NCBI RefSeq assembly: GCF_001280005.1
Contig: NZ_LGDW01000092.1
Coordinates: forward strand, 1-16,413
DNA from: Streptomyces sp. NRRL WC-3618
GTDB taxonomy: Bacteria > Actinomycetota > Actinomycetes > Streptomycetales > Streptomycetaceae
Reading direction: 5' to 3'
Length of the DNA stretch: 16,413 bases
The translations under genes were made by a program, and so were the position numbers. Shown here piece after piece: positions 16,273-16,413 of the stretch (its first letter is position 1; each line of letters starts with the position of its first letter). The notes beneath the pieces are model-generated. The model saw nothing but the letters and a program-made list of their open reading frames with translations. It searched no databases and had not been told where the DNA came from.

Positions 16273-16413
16273 CTATCCCTGAGGCGCTTTCATCGGCAGT
16301 ACGGATTCGACGCGGAATCCGCCGTCGGGGCGTGGTCCGGACTCGAAGGTCCCCCCGACCAGCTCGACCCGCTGCCGCAACCCCTTCAACCCACTCCCCG
16401 AACCAGACGACGC
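16273..16413 (-). CDS. Second NarL-type histidine kinase HK2, C-terminal 46 residues (5' partial)
   Basis: The frame is open to the right edge and ends at TAG (16275-16273). It encodes the ATPase G-box and C-terminus (SGSGLKGLRQRVELVGG, then GGFRVESVLP) and a short tail MKAPQG. DNA is identical to HK1 over 99 bp, then has one copy of the 46-bp unit that is doubled in HK1. This shows the undisturbed reading frame of the family end. It points toward the response regulator on the same strand, and was probably co-transcribed with it before the ISAs1-type insertion. Most of the gene lies outside the window. Confidence 0.85.
   Translation of the reverse strand, partial: ASSGSGSGLKGLRQRVELVGGTFESGPRPDGGFRVESVLPMKAPQG

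Noticed and set aside
14930..16278. Clean target-site duplication for the ISAs1 element
   Set aside because: The flanking 9-mers differ at two positions and are offset by a base relative to the IR ends, so I treat this as suggestive only.
1..16413. tRNA, rRNA or riboswitch genes
   Set aside because: No cloverleaf, rRNA-like or known riboswitch core was seen by eye; a covariance-model search could still find one.

Overview
The window is high-GC actinomycete DNA, most likely Streptomyces. The support is the strong G/C third-position codon bias, GTG starts, a rare in-frame TTA codon, a modular type I polyketide synthase (PKS), and Streptomyces-style IS630 and ISAs1 elements. It looks like the edge of a type I PKS biosynthetic cluster that grades into an insertion-sequence-rich, rearranged regulatory region.

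Left part (1-10.8 kb): the window opens inside a PKS gene and contains its end: C-terminus of an acyltransferase domain, then DH, KR, ACP and a terminal thioesterase. The last module should leave an alpha,beta-unsaturated chain that the thioesterase releases, probably as a macrolactone. A convergent gene encodes a polytopic membrane glycosyltransferase of the GT39/ArnT type. A divergent, probably regulated intergenic region then leads into a rightward unit: a 21-codon leader ORF coupled to an AMP-dependent acyl ligase, a stand-alone acyltransferase that lacks the malonyl-binding arginine and carries a TTA codon, and a cytochrome P450 translationally coupled to it. After a strong hairpin comes a type II (editing) thioesterase, followed by a terminator. 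The ligase and acyltransferase together suggest activation and loading of an unusual, non-malonyl acyl unit. The P450 probably oxidises that unit or the polyketide.

Middle (10.9-12.6 kb): an 1142-bp IS630-family element with intact ends, TA target duplication and a frameshifted transposase sits exactly at the stop codon of a small two-helix membrane protein gene, without destroying the stop. A 327-bp gene-free stretch follows.

Right part (12.6-16.4 kb): a NarL-type histidine kinase gene (HK1, + strand) has an internal in-frame 63-bp tandem duplication in its membrane domain, a C-poor mosaic codon usage, and a 46-bp tandem duplication that frameshifts its C-terminus. It faces a NarL/LuxR response regulator (- strand) across a perfect 25-bp hairpin. 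Upstream of the regulator lies a decayed ISAs1-family element, and beyond it the 3' end of a second, nearly identical histidine kinase (HK2) on the - strand, running off the window. Removing the ISAs1 element in silico rebuilds an HK2-regulator operon with a 9-nt gap. The two kinase copies form inverted repeats around the regulator and the IS, so inversion could swap which kinase is joined to the regulator. This rearranged two-component locus and the atypical ligase/acyltransferase pair are the most interesting parts of the window.
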